Shown piece by piece: positions 41,637 to 50,211 of a DNA stretch of 64,000 nucleotides (positions are counted from its first letter, which is position 1; the number at the start of each line of letters is the position of its first letter). The translations under genes and the position numbers were made by a program. Below the pieces are notes generated by a model that saw only the letters and a list, made by a program, of their open reading frames with translations, searched no databases and was not told the DNA's origin. Origin of the DNA: an uncultured Collinsella sp. (GTDB lineage Bacteria > Actinomycetota > Coriobacteriia > Coriobacteriales > Coriobacteriaceae); the NCBI GenBank assembly GCA_900545445.1, contig UQZH01000003.1, positions 1-64,000 of the forward strand, written 5' to 3'.

Positions 41637-41680
41637 CCTACCAAAAAGCGACAGCTTCATTTTGGTAGGTTTTATCTGGG
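41637..41680. repeat. GGGACAG hairpin repeat, copy 2
   Basis: CCTACCAAAAAGCGACAGC, TTCATTTTGGTAGG and TTTTATCTGGG match the complement of 31906-31952 with a few changes. Confidence 0.7.
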
Positions 41681-41689
41681 CAAACGAAG

Positions 41690-41721
41690 GCCTCCCGAAA
41701 GCAGCGAGGCTTTCGGGAGGC
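41690..41721 (-). terminator. Hairpin after the YitT gene
   Basis: GCCTCCCGAAAG pairs with CTTTCGGGAGGC around CAGCGAGG-size loop, 44 bases past the stop. T-run is weak. Confidence 0.6.
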
Positions 41722-41764
41722 TCAAGCGGACAGGATTGCGCCAGGCCGGCAAAATGCCGGTACC

Positions 41765-42772
41765 CTACTTGCCGTCGTCCTGCTGCAGGCTGTCCTGCTC
41801 GCTGAGGCGCGCCTGCCTGCTGGCCATGCGCGCGGGCTTGTCGGGATCGGGTACGGCCGTGGGCATGGGCTCGTCGACATGACCGCCCCACCAGCCGCCC
41901 ACAAAGTTGAGCGTGTGGAACACATTGATCACGGCGCCGGGATCAATGTCACACACCAGCTTGATAATGTCCTGACTCTCGTAGGTCGAAACAACGGCGT
42001 GCAGCAGATACATCTTTTCGCGGCTGTATCCGCCGATGACCTCGGCACAGCTAATGCCATGCTGAAAATGGTCAACATAGGCGGTCATGACCTCGTCTGC
42101 CTTACGCGTCGTGATCTGCAGCGTCACGCGGTCGTAACGACGATAGAAACTGTCGATGGTCTTGGTCGAAATAAACTGGAACACGATGGAGTACGCCGCC
42201 TTGTCCCAGCCAAACATAAAGCCAAAGATCGCCAGGATAAAGCAGTTGAAACCAAAGATGACGCCCCAGATGGTCTTGCCCGTGTGGTTGGAAACCCACA
42301 GCGCGATAAAGTCGGTGCCGCCAGTGGATGCGCCGGATTTAAGCGCGATGGCAGCGCCCAGACCCGAGACCACGCCGCCAAAAATGATGAGCATGATCTT
42401 GTCGCCCAAAAACGGGGCAAAGTGAAAGATGTTGAGGAACAGCGACGAGAGCACGACCTGCATCATCGAGAAGATGACGAAGCGCTTGCTAATGCCGCTC
42501 CAGCATAGGAGCGCCACGGGAATGTTGAGCGCGAGCATACCGAGCGAGATGTCGATGTGAACGCCGCCGAGCGAGGTAACGCGATCGAGCAGGACCGCGA
42601 CGCCGGTGAGGCCGCTCGGAAGCAGGTCGGCGGGCTGAATGAATGCCTGGATCAGAAATGTCTGGAGAACGGCGGAAATTGTGACCGCCACTGCAGTAAT
42701 GGCGCGGCGGACGATGGTGAGACGGCCGAGCATGAGCACGCGGTCCGTGAGCTGATCGATGGCGTTCGCCAC
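41765..42772 (-). CDS. YitT-family membrane protein (DUF161/DUF2179)
   Basis: A 335-residue protein. GTG at 42772 was chosen because AAAGGAG lies five bases before it. Five or six membrane helices in the first 215 residues (GLTGVAVLLDR near 60, GASTGGTDFIAL near 150) and a C-terminal cytoplasmic DUF2179 domain (ALHAVVS-type near 260). The C-terminal tail is Pro/Asp-rich. YitT proteins are widespread; their substrate is not established. Single-gene unit. Confidence 0.85.
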   Translation of the reverse strand: MANAIDQLTDRVLMLGRLTIVRRAITAVAVTISAVLQTFLIQAFIQPADLLPSGLTGVAVLLDRVTSLGGVHIDISLGMLALNIPVALLCWSGISKRFVIFSMMQVVLSSLFLNIFHFAPFLGDKIMLIIFGGVVSGLGAAIALKSGASTGGTDFIALWVSNHTGKTIWGVIFGFNCFILAIFGFMFGWDKAAYSIVFQFISTKTIDSFYRRYDRVTLQITTRKADEVMTAYVDHFQHGISCAEVIGGYSREKMYLLHAVVSTYESQDIIKLVCDIDPGAVINVFHTLNFVGGWWGGHVDEPMPTAVPDPDKPARMASRQARLSEQDSLQQDDGK

Positions 42773-42830
42773 GCGGGCTCCTTTCGAAGGCAGATGTAGT
42801 TGTGAGGCATGCCCGCGATTGTAGCATGGA

Positions 42831-42942
42831 CCACCACAAAGGGGACAGGCACCTTCGTGGTGGTTTTGGCGTCGACTGCCTTCAAAAAACGTCGCCCCAA
42901 TAAAAACCACCACAAAGGTGCCTGTCCCCTTTGTGGTGGTTT
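42831..42942. repeat. Inverted repeat built of CCACCACAAAGG units
   Basis: ACCACCACAAAGGGGACAGG and CCTGTCCCCTTTGTGGTGGT lie at the ends; a second pair (CACCTTCGTGGTGGTT and AACCACCACAAAGGTG) lies inside. About 110 bases in total, just upstream of the YitT start and after the HAD gene. Confidence 0.7.
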
Positions 42943-42946
42943 GCTG

Positions 42947-43576
42947 CTAGATGGCAGATAGGATGTCAGTCAGATTATCGATAACGGCATCGGCTCGCGA
43001 TTGATCGAGGTTGACGCCCTCGTGCGGACGCAGCGCCAGGACTCGGGCGCCGGAGCGCTTGCCAGCCTCGATCCCCAAAGGCGAATCCTCGATAACCAGG
43101 CACTCGGCAGACTCCACCCCCAGCACCTCCATGGCACGCAGGTAGATCTCGGGGTCGGGCTTAAACGCACTGCACTCGTGACCGCTGATGGTGTAGTCCA
43201 GCACGTCGGCGATACCGGCGATCTCCACCAGCTCGTCGATCAGCTCGCGATAGGACGAGCTCGCGATGGCGCACATCACGCCGCGCTCGTGCAGCTCACG
43301 CATCACCGGCTCCGTCTGCTCGTTGAGCAGCTCGGCATACGGAACGGGATGGTCCGGGCTGTAGACCTGCTTGTACTCCACGCGCAGACGCTCGCGCAGC
43401 TCAACATCGTCGGGCACCAGCGCCTCCCAAATGGCAGGCTCGTTAGACCCCGAAAGATCGGGGATCTCGTCAAAGTGGAACCCTTTCTCTTCCATAAACG
43501 CCACGCGACGACGGTTGTAGAACCACTCGGTATCGACCAGCACGCCGTCCATATCAAACAGCACCGCTTTGATCAT
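42947..43576 (-). CDS. HAD-family phosphatase / phosphoglucomutase-like
   Basis: A 209-residue HAD protein. The start at 43576 follows GGGAGGAG by six bases. DMDGVLVDTE (Asp8, Asp10) is motif I; the helical cap follows; CAIASSS near residue 105 is motif II; and IEDSPLGIEAGKRSGA near 168 is motif IV. It belongs to the beta-phosphoglucomutase/sugar phosphatase group. It is downstream of the PTS-deglycase operon by 157 bases with a repeat between, so it may dephosphorylate sugar phosphates from that pathway, but co-transcription is not shown. Confidence 0.85.
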   Translation of the reverse strand: MIKAVLFDMDGVLVDTEWFYNRRRVAFMEEKGFHFDEIPDLSGSNEPAIWEALVPDDVELRERLRVEYKQVYSPDHPVPYAELLNEQTEPVMRELHERGVMCAIASSSYRELIDELVEIAGIADVLDYTISGHECSAFKPDPEIYLRAMEVLGVESAECLVIEDSPLGIEAGKRSGARVLALRPHEGVNLDQSRADAVIDNLTDILSAI

Positions 43577-43590
43577 ACGCATCTCCTCCC

Positions 43591-43636
43591 ACCTGCCAAA
43601 AAGGGACAGGTTTATTTTGGTAGGTTTTATCTGGGG
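43591..43636. repeat. GGGACAG hairpin repeat, copy 3
   Basis: CCTGCCAAAAAGGGACAGG, TTTATTTTGGTAGG and TTTTATCTGGGG: complement of 31906-31952, almost exact. Confidence 0.75.
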
Positions 43637-43732
43637 TTTTGCGGCGCGACAGACACGCCCCCAAAGCAAAAAGGGGACGGGGCACAAACCCCATCCCCTC
43701 TCAATCAACCCGTAAGGTCTACTTACTTGTGA

Positions 43733-44716
43733 TTAGTAGGAAAGCTTCCACATGTAGCGACGCATGGTCAGCGGGTGCTGGCGGGCCTCGGCGATCTGGT
43801 TGCCGTACTCACGCATAACGGCGAGGTGCAGCAGCGGGTTGAAGTAGGTGAGGACGCTAGCCGGCACAGCGTCGGCCAGGCCGTAGTCCTTGGAGTCAAT
43901 CAGAGCGACCTTGGCACCCATACGCTGCAGGAAGGTGAGGGCACGAGCGTCCATCGGACGGGTAGCACCGTCGGACATGAGGAAGACGTAGGGCTTACCC
44001 TCGGTGGAAACCTCGAACGGGCCGTGGAAGTACTCGCCGGTGTTGTAGGAAGCAGCGTCGATCCACTGCATCTCGGTGAACAGGAAGGCGGCGTTAGAAT
44101 AAGCCATCTTCTCGGAGGCACCGGAGGCCATGAAGTAGATCATCTTGTCGTCCTTGAAGTCCTGAGCGAACTGCTTGGCCAGGCCCTTGGCAGACTGAGC
44201 AGCGTTCTCGATCAGCTCGAAGATGTTGTTGAGGCCGGTGATCATGTCCTCGTAGTGATCATAGCCCTCGGTCTGCTGAAGGATCTCGAGAGCAAGAGCG
44301 ATGGCGTAGGCGGGCTTCTCGGCCTTGGCAGCATAGTTGGCATGGAAGCCGTGGACGATGACGTAGTCAGCGTCGACGGTCAGAGCGGAGCCAGCCTTGT
44401 TGGTGAGGGAGACGACCGGGCAGTTGTGCTTCTTGGCGGTCTTGTTGGCCTCGACGGTCTCGGGCGTGGAGCCACCGAGGGAGCAGGTGATCACGAAGGT
44501 GTGCTCGTTGACCCAGGAAGGCGTGTCGTAGTTGAACTCGTTAGCGGTGAAGATCTGAACGTTCAGCTTGTCCGTGTTGTTGGCCAGGAAGTACTTGGCG
44601 GGGTAAAGGTCGGACATGGAGGCACCGCAGCCGACGAAGGCGACGCTGTGGATCTCGTGGTTGGACAGGACGTCAGCGACGATCTGCTTAGGGAGGTTAA
44701 GGTCGATCTCGTACAT
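43733..44716 (-). CDS. SIS-domain deglycase, FrlB-like
   Basis: A 327-residue double SIS protein, last gene of the second PTS operon. Marks: VGCGASMSDLYPAKY near 30, TCSLGGSTPET near 80, GEYFHGPFEV near 230, and tail TMRRYMWKLSY. The start at 44716 follows AAGGAA by eight bases; the ATG nine bases upstream overlaps the site. Directly downstream of the IID gene with hairpins between. Substrate likely another phosphorylated Amadori compound. Confidence 0.87.
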   Translation of the reverse strand: MYEIDLNLPKQIVADVLSNHEIHSVAFVGCGASMSDLYPAKYFLANNTDKLNVQIFTANEFNYDTPSWVNEHTFVITCSLGGSTPETVEANKTAKKHNCPVVSLTNKAGSALTVDADYVIVHGFHANYAAKAEKPAYAIALALEILQQTEGYDHYEDMITGLNNIFELIENAAQSAKGLAKQFAQDFKDDKMIYFMASGASEKMAYSNAAFLFTEMQWIDAASYNTGEYFHGPFEVSTEGKPYVFLMSDGATRPMDARALTFLQRMGAKVALIDSKDYGLADAVPASVLTYFNPLLHLAVMREYGNQIAEARQHPLTMRRYMWKLSY

Positions 44717-44808
44717 CTGACACATTCCTTTCAATTATTTGCGGCGCCACATTGCCGGGCGCTCGCAGGGTTACCGTGATTTGGACCGAGTCGCCGGTCC
44801 GTTGAGGA

Positions 44809-44881
44809 TGTGTCAAAGGAACTGTCCCTTTGACACATTTAGGGATGGAAGCCTGCCTGGGGTATGGGATGCCAGGCAGGC
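44809..44881. terminator. Two hairpins between IID and SIS genes
   Basis: TGTGTCAAAGG pairs with CCTTTGACACA (44809-44838), and GCCTGCCTGG with CCAGGCAGGC (44851-44881). They lie between the IID stop (44916) and the SIS start, so they could reduce read-through to the SIS gene or protect the upstream mRNA end. Neither has a clear T-run. Confidence 0.5.
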
Positions 44882-44915
44882 CCCCGGGGGAAAGCGGTTA
44901 GGCGCTTAGTCGCGA

Positions 44916-45749
44916 CTAGGCAAGGATGCCGACCGCGGAGAGGGCGATGCCGCCCACAATGGCGATCACGAGAAGCCAACCGGTGTTGACGTTCTTCTTG
45001 ATGAGCCAGTACATAAGGCCGGTGAGGCCAAGGGAGATCATCTGGGGCATCATGCTGTCCAGGATGTCCTGGATCACGACGGTGCCGTCAGCGAACTGCA
45101 GCGGGGTGGTGGCGCCGATCAGCGTGGCGATCATGCCGCCCACGGACATAAGACCCACGATGCCGCAGACATACATGAGCTTCTCCATGAGGTCGCCGCC
45201 CTGAAGCTTGCTCAGGTACTCGTGGCCGCCCTGATATCCCATCTTGGCTGCGAACCAAGTAATCAGCACGGAGGGGACGATGGAGATGAGAAGGGCCAGG
45301 ATCGGGCCCATGATGGAGCCCTGCTGAGCCAGCTGAACGCCCAAGCCAAAGGCGATAACGCGGATGGTGCCCTGGAAGAAGGAGTCACCGATGCCGGAAA
45401 GCGGGCCCATAAGGGAGGTCTTGACCGCGTTAATCGAATCGGGGTTGAAGTTCTCGGGATCCTTGGCGTACTCCTCCTCCATGGAGGCGGCGAGGCCCAG
45501 GATGAAAGCACTCGTCTGCGGGGTGCAGTTGTAGAACGCCATGTGACGGTGGTAAGCCTCTTTCTTAGCAGCAAGCTGCTTGGGGTCGGACTCGTCCGGA
45601 TAGAGGCGATCGAGCGTGGGAACCATGCCGTAGAGGAAGCCCATGTTCATCTGACGCTCGTAGTTCCAAGAGGCCTGGATGGCCCAGGAGCGCCAGAAGA
45701 ACTGGCTGACCTTCTTGTTCAGGGACACGTCCTTGGTTGCGGTTGCCAT
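44916..45749 (-). CDS. PTS mannose-family IID component
   Basis: A 277-residue protein. The start at 45749 has a GGAGGA site upstream. Marks: SWNYERQMNMGFLYG near 27, SLMGPLSGIGDSFFQGT near 110, and C-terminal membrane helices. It pairs with the IIC encoded upstream; the genes are 13 bases apart. GC-rich and codon-biased, unlike the first PTS operon. Confidence 0.93.
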   Translation of the reverse strand: MATATKDVSLNKKVSQFFWRSWAIQASWNYERQMNMGFLYGMVPTLDRLYPDESDPKQLAAKKEAYHRHMAFYNCTPQTSAFILGLAASMEEEYAKDPENFNPDSINAVKTSLMGPLSGIGDSFFQGTIRVIAFGLGVQLAQQGSIMGPILALLISIVPSVLITWFAAKMGYQGGHEYLSKLQGGDLMEKLMYVCGIVGLMSVGGMIATLIGATTPLQFADGTVVIQDILDSMMPQMISLGLTGLMYWLIKKNVNTGWLLVIAIVGGIALSAVGILA

Positions 45750-45762
45750 AGTGTGTTCCTCC

Positions 45763-46557
45763 TTAGTCTTCGTCGTCTTCGAGCGGATCGTAGTCGGAAT
45801 CGACACCGGCGGCTGCATGGGAACCGTTGAACTTGAAGCCCATGAAGACGACAGCCAGGCACACACCGATCAGAGCGACCGCGATGACGGACAGGTTGAG
45901 GTAAGCGGCGAGCAGGAAACCGATGAACAGGAACGGAGTCATACCCTTCTTGATCATCATGGTGAGCAGCAGAGCCAAGCCGTAGGCGGTCATGATCTTG
46001 GTCGAAACGTTAAGACCAGTGGACAGCCACTCGGGAACCATGTTGACGATGGCCTGAACCAGGTCGGTGCCAACAAAGACGGCGAGGAAAATCGGCAGGA
46101 AGTACATGATGGCGTACAAACCGGAGCCGGCGCAGATGTGCATACGGTAGGCGGTCTTGAACTTTCCGTTATCGATCGCGTTATCTGCCACATGGGTGAG
46201 GACGGCGATGATGGAACGGAACACGATGCCGAGGAGCTGACCCAGGACGGCGACCGGGATGGCGATCGTCATGGCGGTCTCGGCGGAAGCATCGGTCAGG
46301 CACGCAAAGGCAGCGGCCACGATGCCGCCCAGGACCATATCGGGCGGAACGGCGGCGCCGACCTGCACCAGGCCCATGGACACGAGCTCGACGGCGGCAC
46401 CGACGGCAAGGCCAGTGGGCACATCGCCCAGCAGCAAACCGACGAGCGTAGCGCCAACGAGGGGCTGCTCGAAGTTAAGACGACCGAGCAGGCGGGAGTC
46501 CCACATGCAGAACACGCCGACGAGGCCGACGAGCACCGCACTGATGAACGTATTCAT
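45763..46557 (-). CDS. PTS mannose-family IIC component
   Basis: A 264-residue membrane protein. LVGLLLGDVPTG near 40 and VGAAVPPDMVLGG near 67 are IIC marks; about seven hydrophobic segments; acidic C-terminal tail (DPLEDDED). The ATG at 46557 follows AAGGAG. It forms the permease with IID. Same gene order as in Escherichia coli manXYZ (IIAB, IIC, IID). Confidence 0.93.
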   Translation of the reverse strand: MNTFISAVLVGLVGVFCMWDSRLLGRLNFEQPLVGATLVGLLLGDVPTGLAVGAAVELVSMGLVQVGAAVPPDMVLGGIVAAAFACLTDASAETAMTIAIPVAVLGQLLGIVFRSIIAVLTHVADNAIDNGKFKTAYRMHICAGSGLYAIMYFLPIFLAVFVGTDLVQAIVNMVPEWLSTGLNVSTKIMTAYGLALLLTMMIKKGMTPFLFIGFLLAAYLNLSVIAVALIGVCLAVVFMGFKFNGSHAAAGVDSDYDPLEDDED

Positions 46558-46593
46558 ACCCTTCTCCTTTCAGTCAGGCAAAAGCCTGGTTGA

Positions 46594-47517
46594 TTACAGC
46601 TTGGCGTCGATGTCGACGCTCTGATACGTAGGGGTCTGCTGGACGTAGAGCTTAATGCCCATGTCGAGCAGCTGGTTGACGTCGGCCTTCTGGTTGGCGT
46701 CGAGGAAGACGGAGCTGTCCTTGCCTCCGACCTGATCGGCACCGTCGTGGTTGGCGGTGGCGCCCAGGTTGATGGCATCGAGCTTGTAGCCCTGGCAGAA
46801 CTGCAGCATCTCGGCCGTGTTGCCAAAGACGAACATGACGCGCTCGCCGAGGGTGTTGAGCTTGTCCATCTTGGCGAGGGCACGCTCGACGGTGAAGACG
46901 TTCAGGCGCACGCCCTGGGGCTTGGCCAGCTTAAGAGCGCCCTTCTTGATGTCATCGTTGGCGGCAGCGTTGTCGACGACGATGATGCGCTCGGCCTGAA
47001 CCTTGGTGGTCCAGGTAAAGACAACCTGGCCGTGCAGCAGACGGTAGTCAAGACGTGCGAGGACGATCTTGGCGGGACCGGAGCTGTGACGGGGCGCCTT
47101 GGCCTTCTTGGCGGGAGCCGCGGCAGCCTCGACCGGTGCGTTGGGGTTGGTCAGACCGGTACGGGCCTCGTTGATGAGGGCCGCGAGCTCGGCGCCCTTG
47201 ACGGGGACGGGGCTCATAGCGAGCGTCAGTGCCAGCGGGATGTTGAAACCGCTGACAACCGTGAACTTCGTGCCGTTCTTGGAAAGCTCGACCATGCTGT
47301 TGTTGACCGAGCTGCCGAGCATATCGGTCAGCACATAGACGGTGTCGTCCGCGTTGAACGTGGCGATCATGGCGTCCACCTTATCGGTGATGGGCTCCTT
47401 GTCGTCACGAGCAAGCGACACGACGTGGACGTTCGACACGTCGCCGAGAACCATCTCGAGCGTGTCTTTGGCGCCTGCGGCCAGGCCGCCATGAGATGCG
47501 AGAATGATCTGATTCAT
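46594..47517 (-). CDS. PTS mannose-family IIAB fusion
   Basis: A 307-residue fused phosphocarrier, first gene of the operon. The IIA domain (1-125) has ASHGGLA with His9; an Ala/Pro/Lys linker spans about 127-147; the IIB domain has LDYRLLHGQV with His162 and NLGATANHDG near 247. GGAGGAGG precedes the ATG at 47517. A -10-like TATAAT within a TATAACG operator-type site lies about 30-40 bases upstream. Confidence 0.94.
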   Translation of the reverse strand: MNQIILASHGGLAAGAKDTLEMVLGDVSNVHVVSLARDDKEPITDKVDAMIATFNADDTVYVLTDMLGSSVNNSMVELSKNGTKFTVVSGFNIPLALTLAMSPVPVKGAELAALINEARTGLTNPNAPVEAAAAPAKKAKAPRHSSGPAKIVLARLDYRLLHGQVVFTWTTKVQAERIIVVDNAAANDDIKKGALKLAKPQGVRLNVFTVERALAKMDKLNTLGERVMFVFGNTAEMLQFCQGYKLDAINLGATANHDGADQVGGKDSSVFLDANQKADVNQLLDMGIKLYVQQTPTYQSVDIDAKL

Positions 47518-47533
47518 CTTGCCTCCTCCTTTT

Positions 47534-47565
47534 CGTTATGGTCATTATAACGTCTTATACGTTGC
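47534..47565 (-). promoter_or_regulatory. Promoter and TATAACG-type operator of the second PTS operon
   Basis: On the minus strand CGTATAAGACGTTATAATG holds a perfect TATAAT, and CATAACG follows downstream. Operator and -10 overlap, which fits repression by a GntR protein. Confidence 0.55.
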
Positions 47566-47699
47566 TTATATTGCTAATTAGTATAAAGACCGTTCGCGGG
47601 TGATAATCGACCGTTGACGGGTTTAACGTATTTGAAACGTTGGGGCTGGGTAGGCCGCGCTGGCTGGATAACCCGAGGTCAGACCCTGCGCGCAATCCT

Positions 47700-48782
47700 C
47701 TATCGCACAAAGTACCAGGGGCTTTCCTGCACGGTGGGCTCCAGCGCGATGCCGGTGCGCTCCTTAAACAGATCCATGTCCTGCGATTTCTCCGTCCACC
47801 ACGCGTTGGGCTTAAAGGTCATGCTCTCAACAACATGACCGACAAACACACTGTTGCGCAGCTTGGAGAAGTCGGTGTTCATGATCAGGATGGACGCGAG
47901 CACCAGCACGATGCCCAGAACCTTGATCGCGCCGGCGGGCTCAGCGTAGATGCCAATGCCCACCAGTACGGTGACGACCGTCTCGAAAGACATTACGACG
48001 GGAACTTTCGACGTCTCGAGCCCCATGGACAGACCTTGCATATATAAGATGTAAGCCACGGCTGTGGGGATGAGTCCAAAGCCAAGGAACAGCAGCAGCA
48101 GCCGTGGCGACATTGCCGCGGCGACATCCGGCCACGGAGCCGCGATAGCCGCCATAACCGCACCGCCAAAAACAAAGCCCCAAAACGTGACAGCCAGCGG
48201 GTGGACTGTCTTGGTTGCTATCCGGCTAAACACCGCGAGCGACGCACCGCAAAGGCCTGCAATCACGCCCGACGTGACGCCCCAAACCGAAAAATGAAAA
48301 CCGGAAAGGTCGCCATTGGTCACCGCAAGCACGCAGCCAACGATGTTAAAGACAATGGCAACGAGCTTGTTGGGGGTCACGTCCTCGCGATAAAGCACGC
48401 GGCCGAGCATGACGCCAAACACCGGCGAGGTGTAGAGCAGCACCGAGGCCGTGGACATGCCCACCTCGCCCATGCACTCGTAATAGCAGGTGTTGGCGGC
48501 GGCCAGACCGACGATACCGACAAGCGCGCAGGGAACAAGCTCTTTAGGGCTTGCCTTGAACAGGGCCAGCGGGCCCTGAGCCACGGTAGACCCCTCACCC
48601 GGACGGCAGCCCATAAACATCAGGACCGGCGCCAAGATAAGCGCTCCGACCAACAAGCGAAAGGCAGCCATGCTCTGGGACGAAACGCCCATGGCCGAGA
48701 TGCCGTTTACAAAGATTCCGATGCTGCCCCACATAAGCGCGGCGATCAGCACCAGCACATAGCCCAGATTGCTCTTCTTCAA
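47700..48782 (-). CDS. EamA/DMT-family permease with C-terminal extension
   Basis: A 360-residue protein with ten predicted membrane helices in two EamA repeats (first near 8-145, second near 165-300; AALMWGSIG and AANTCYYECM are visible). After the last helix about 55 residues form a soluble tail (WWTEKSQDMDLFKERTG) unusual for this family. Its promoter region holds two TATAACG sites like those of the PTS operons. It is downstream of the SIS gene at 49014 on the same strand, so it could carry a substrate or product (amino acid) of that pathway. Transport direction is unknown. Confidence 0.85.
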   Translation of the reverse strand: MKKSNLGYVLVLIAALMWGSIGIFVNGISAMGVSSQSMAAFRLLVGALILAPVLMFMGCRPGEGSTVAQGPLALFKASPKELVPCALVGIVGLAAANTCYYECMGEVGMSTASVLLYTSPVFGVMLGRVLYREDVTPNKLVAIVFNIVGCVLAVTNGDLSGFHFSVWGVTSGVIAGLCGASLAVFSRIATKTVHPLAVTFWGFVFGGAVMAAIAAPWPDVAAAMSPRLLLLFLGFGLIPTAVAYILYMQGLSMGLETSKVPVVMSFETVVTVLVGIGIYAEPAGAIKVLGIVLVLASILIMNTDFSKLRNSVFVGHVVESMTFKPNAWWTEKSQDMDLFKERTGIALEPTVQESPWYFVR

Positions 48783-48816
48783 CGCAGCCTCCTCGGTATT
48801 GTTTCCAATATGTTTC

Positions 48817-48841
48817 GTACTACGTTATAGTCGTTATATAC
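48817..48841 (-). promoter_or_regulatory. Paired TATAACG sites before the DMT permease
   Basis: On the minus strand TATATAACGACTATAACGTAG: two direct copies of TATAACG spaced ten bases apart (one helical turn). Confidence 0.5.
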
Positions 48842-48912
48842 ATTTTTCAAGACACAAATCGGCGAGCGGATAAGTGATCCGTTTTCCTCCGCCCCCAGCG
48901 GATTACTGGGCG

Positions 48913-48977
48913 GTTGCGGTGAAATAGTTCCTAAATAGAGGCTTCAAGCCCCCAAGCAGGAACTATTCCACCGCAAC
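48913..48977. terminator. Inverted repeat between SIS and DMT permease genes
   Basis: GTTGCGGTGAAATAGTTCC pairs with GGAACTATTCCACCGCAAC (one mismatch). It lies 36 bases beyond the SIS stop, so it may end that transcript; it has no T-run and may be an intergenic repeat. Confidence 0.5.
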
Positions 48978-49013
48978 TTATGAGGACATCGAGCTGTTAG
49001 GCCGCTCTATCCC

Positions 49014-50006
49014 CTAGTAGTCCAGCTTCCACATGTAGCGTCGCGTCATGTAGTCCTTGTGGGTGACGGCAGAGAGCGCGCGCATGTACACGTTGTTGAG
49101 AATCGGGGCAAAGATCAGGTGGTTGAAGTATTCGCTCACGCTGTCCTTGATGTCATTGAGGCCGAGCTCCTTGGCGTCGAGCTGATAGACGCGCTCGCCA
49201 CCGTACTGGTTGACGAAGCGGATGCCGCGCTCGTCGTTGCAGCGGCTGCGGCCGACGCTGATGAGCTGGAACAGCGAGGTGCGCTTGTCCAGGATCTCGA
49301 AGGGGCCGTGGAAGAAGTCACAGGTGTTGATGGTGCAGGAGTCGATCTGCAGCATCTCCTGCACGTTGCAGATGCTAAAGACGTAGGCGGCACCAAAGAG
49401 CGGACCCTGAGCCATGACGTTGATGCAGGGCTTGTCGGCGTTCTGCTCGGCCCACTTGGCAGCGAGCGGACGGGTGTACTCGACGGCCTTGCGATAGATG
49501 GGGTCGACCAAGTCGAACGCGGCCATAGCGGTCTCGTACTCGGCATAGCCCTCGGTCTGCTGCGTGAGCTCCATGGCGATCATGGTCACGACGGCGGAGT
49601 TGGTACGGCCCATGCAGGACTCGTCGACGGCCAGGCTGTCATACTGGATCTTGTAGTCGCAGACCTCGGTGAGGCCGGACTCGTCAACATAGATGGCGAT
49701 GGTGCTGGCGCCGTGGTCCTTGGTGACCTGGGCGGCGACGATGGTCTCCTTGGTGCCGCGCATGGACACGACGACGGCCAGGGTGTTCTCGTTGACGTAG
49801 GCCGGAGTGGCGTGCACGAACTCGTTGCTGGTGTAGCTGGAGCTCACGACCTGCGTGGCCTCGTGCTCCATAAAGTACTGGGCAGGATAGTTGCCGCCGT
49901 TGGATCCGCCAGCGCCAATCCACACGACGCGCTTGATGCCGCCCTTGTCTGCCTTGTCAGCCAAAACCTGGGAGACGACATCCTTAACCTGTTCCTGAGT
50001 AGTCAT
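49014..50006 (-). CDS. SIS-domain deglycase, FrlB-like
   Basis: A 330-residue double SIS protein. Marks: IGAGGSNGGNYPAQY near 32, VSMRGTKETI near 85 (loop altered: R-G-T-K in place of the S-G-x-T pattern), TCDFFHGPFE near 225, tail MTRRYMWKLDY. The changed phosphate loop suggests a different substrate from the other SIS proteins. Divergent from a GntR gene (50212) with shared promoter region. Confidence 0.84.
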   Translation of the reverse strand: MTTQEQVKDVVSQVLADKADKGGIKRVVWIGAGGSNGGNYPAQYFMEHEATQVVSSSYTSNEFVHATPAYVNENTLAVVVSMRGTKETIVAAQVTKDHGASTIAIYVDESGLTEVCDYKIQYDSLAVDESCMGRTNSAVVTMIAMELTQQTEGYAEYETAMAAFDLVDPIYRKAVEYTRPLAAKWAEQNADKPCINVMAQGPLFGAAYVFSICNVQEMLQIDSCTINTCDFFHGPFEILDKRTSLFQLISVGRSRCNDERGIRFVNQYGGERVYQLDAKELGLNDIKDSVSEYFNHLIFAPILNNVYMRALSAVTHKDYMTRRYMWKLDY

Positions 50007-50044
50007 CGTGCATCAGCCTTTCTTCTCGTTTGATGCTCTCGATG

Positions 50045-50091
50045 GCATACAAGTTACATACATGTTTTGGTTATGTCGACTAGTTGTATGC
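50045..50091. promoter_or_regulatory. Inverted operator pair in the divergent SIS/GntR promoter region
   Basis: GCATACAA (50045-50052) is mirrored by TTGTATGC (50084-50091). GGATACATGC, GCATACAGG and AGATACAGG follow up to the GntR start. Several ATACA half-sites in about 160 bases suggest binding by the divergent GntR protein. Confidence 0.55.
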
Positions 50092-50211
50092 TATATTTGT
50101 CTTAAAAATTTTGCTGATGCTGTTTTCGATAACTAGCTACCAGCGGTTTTGTTGTTGTATTGGATACATGCTTAATTAGATTCGCATACAGGTTAGATAC
50201 AGGTTGATTGC

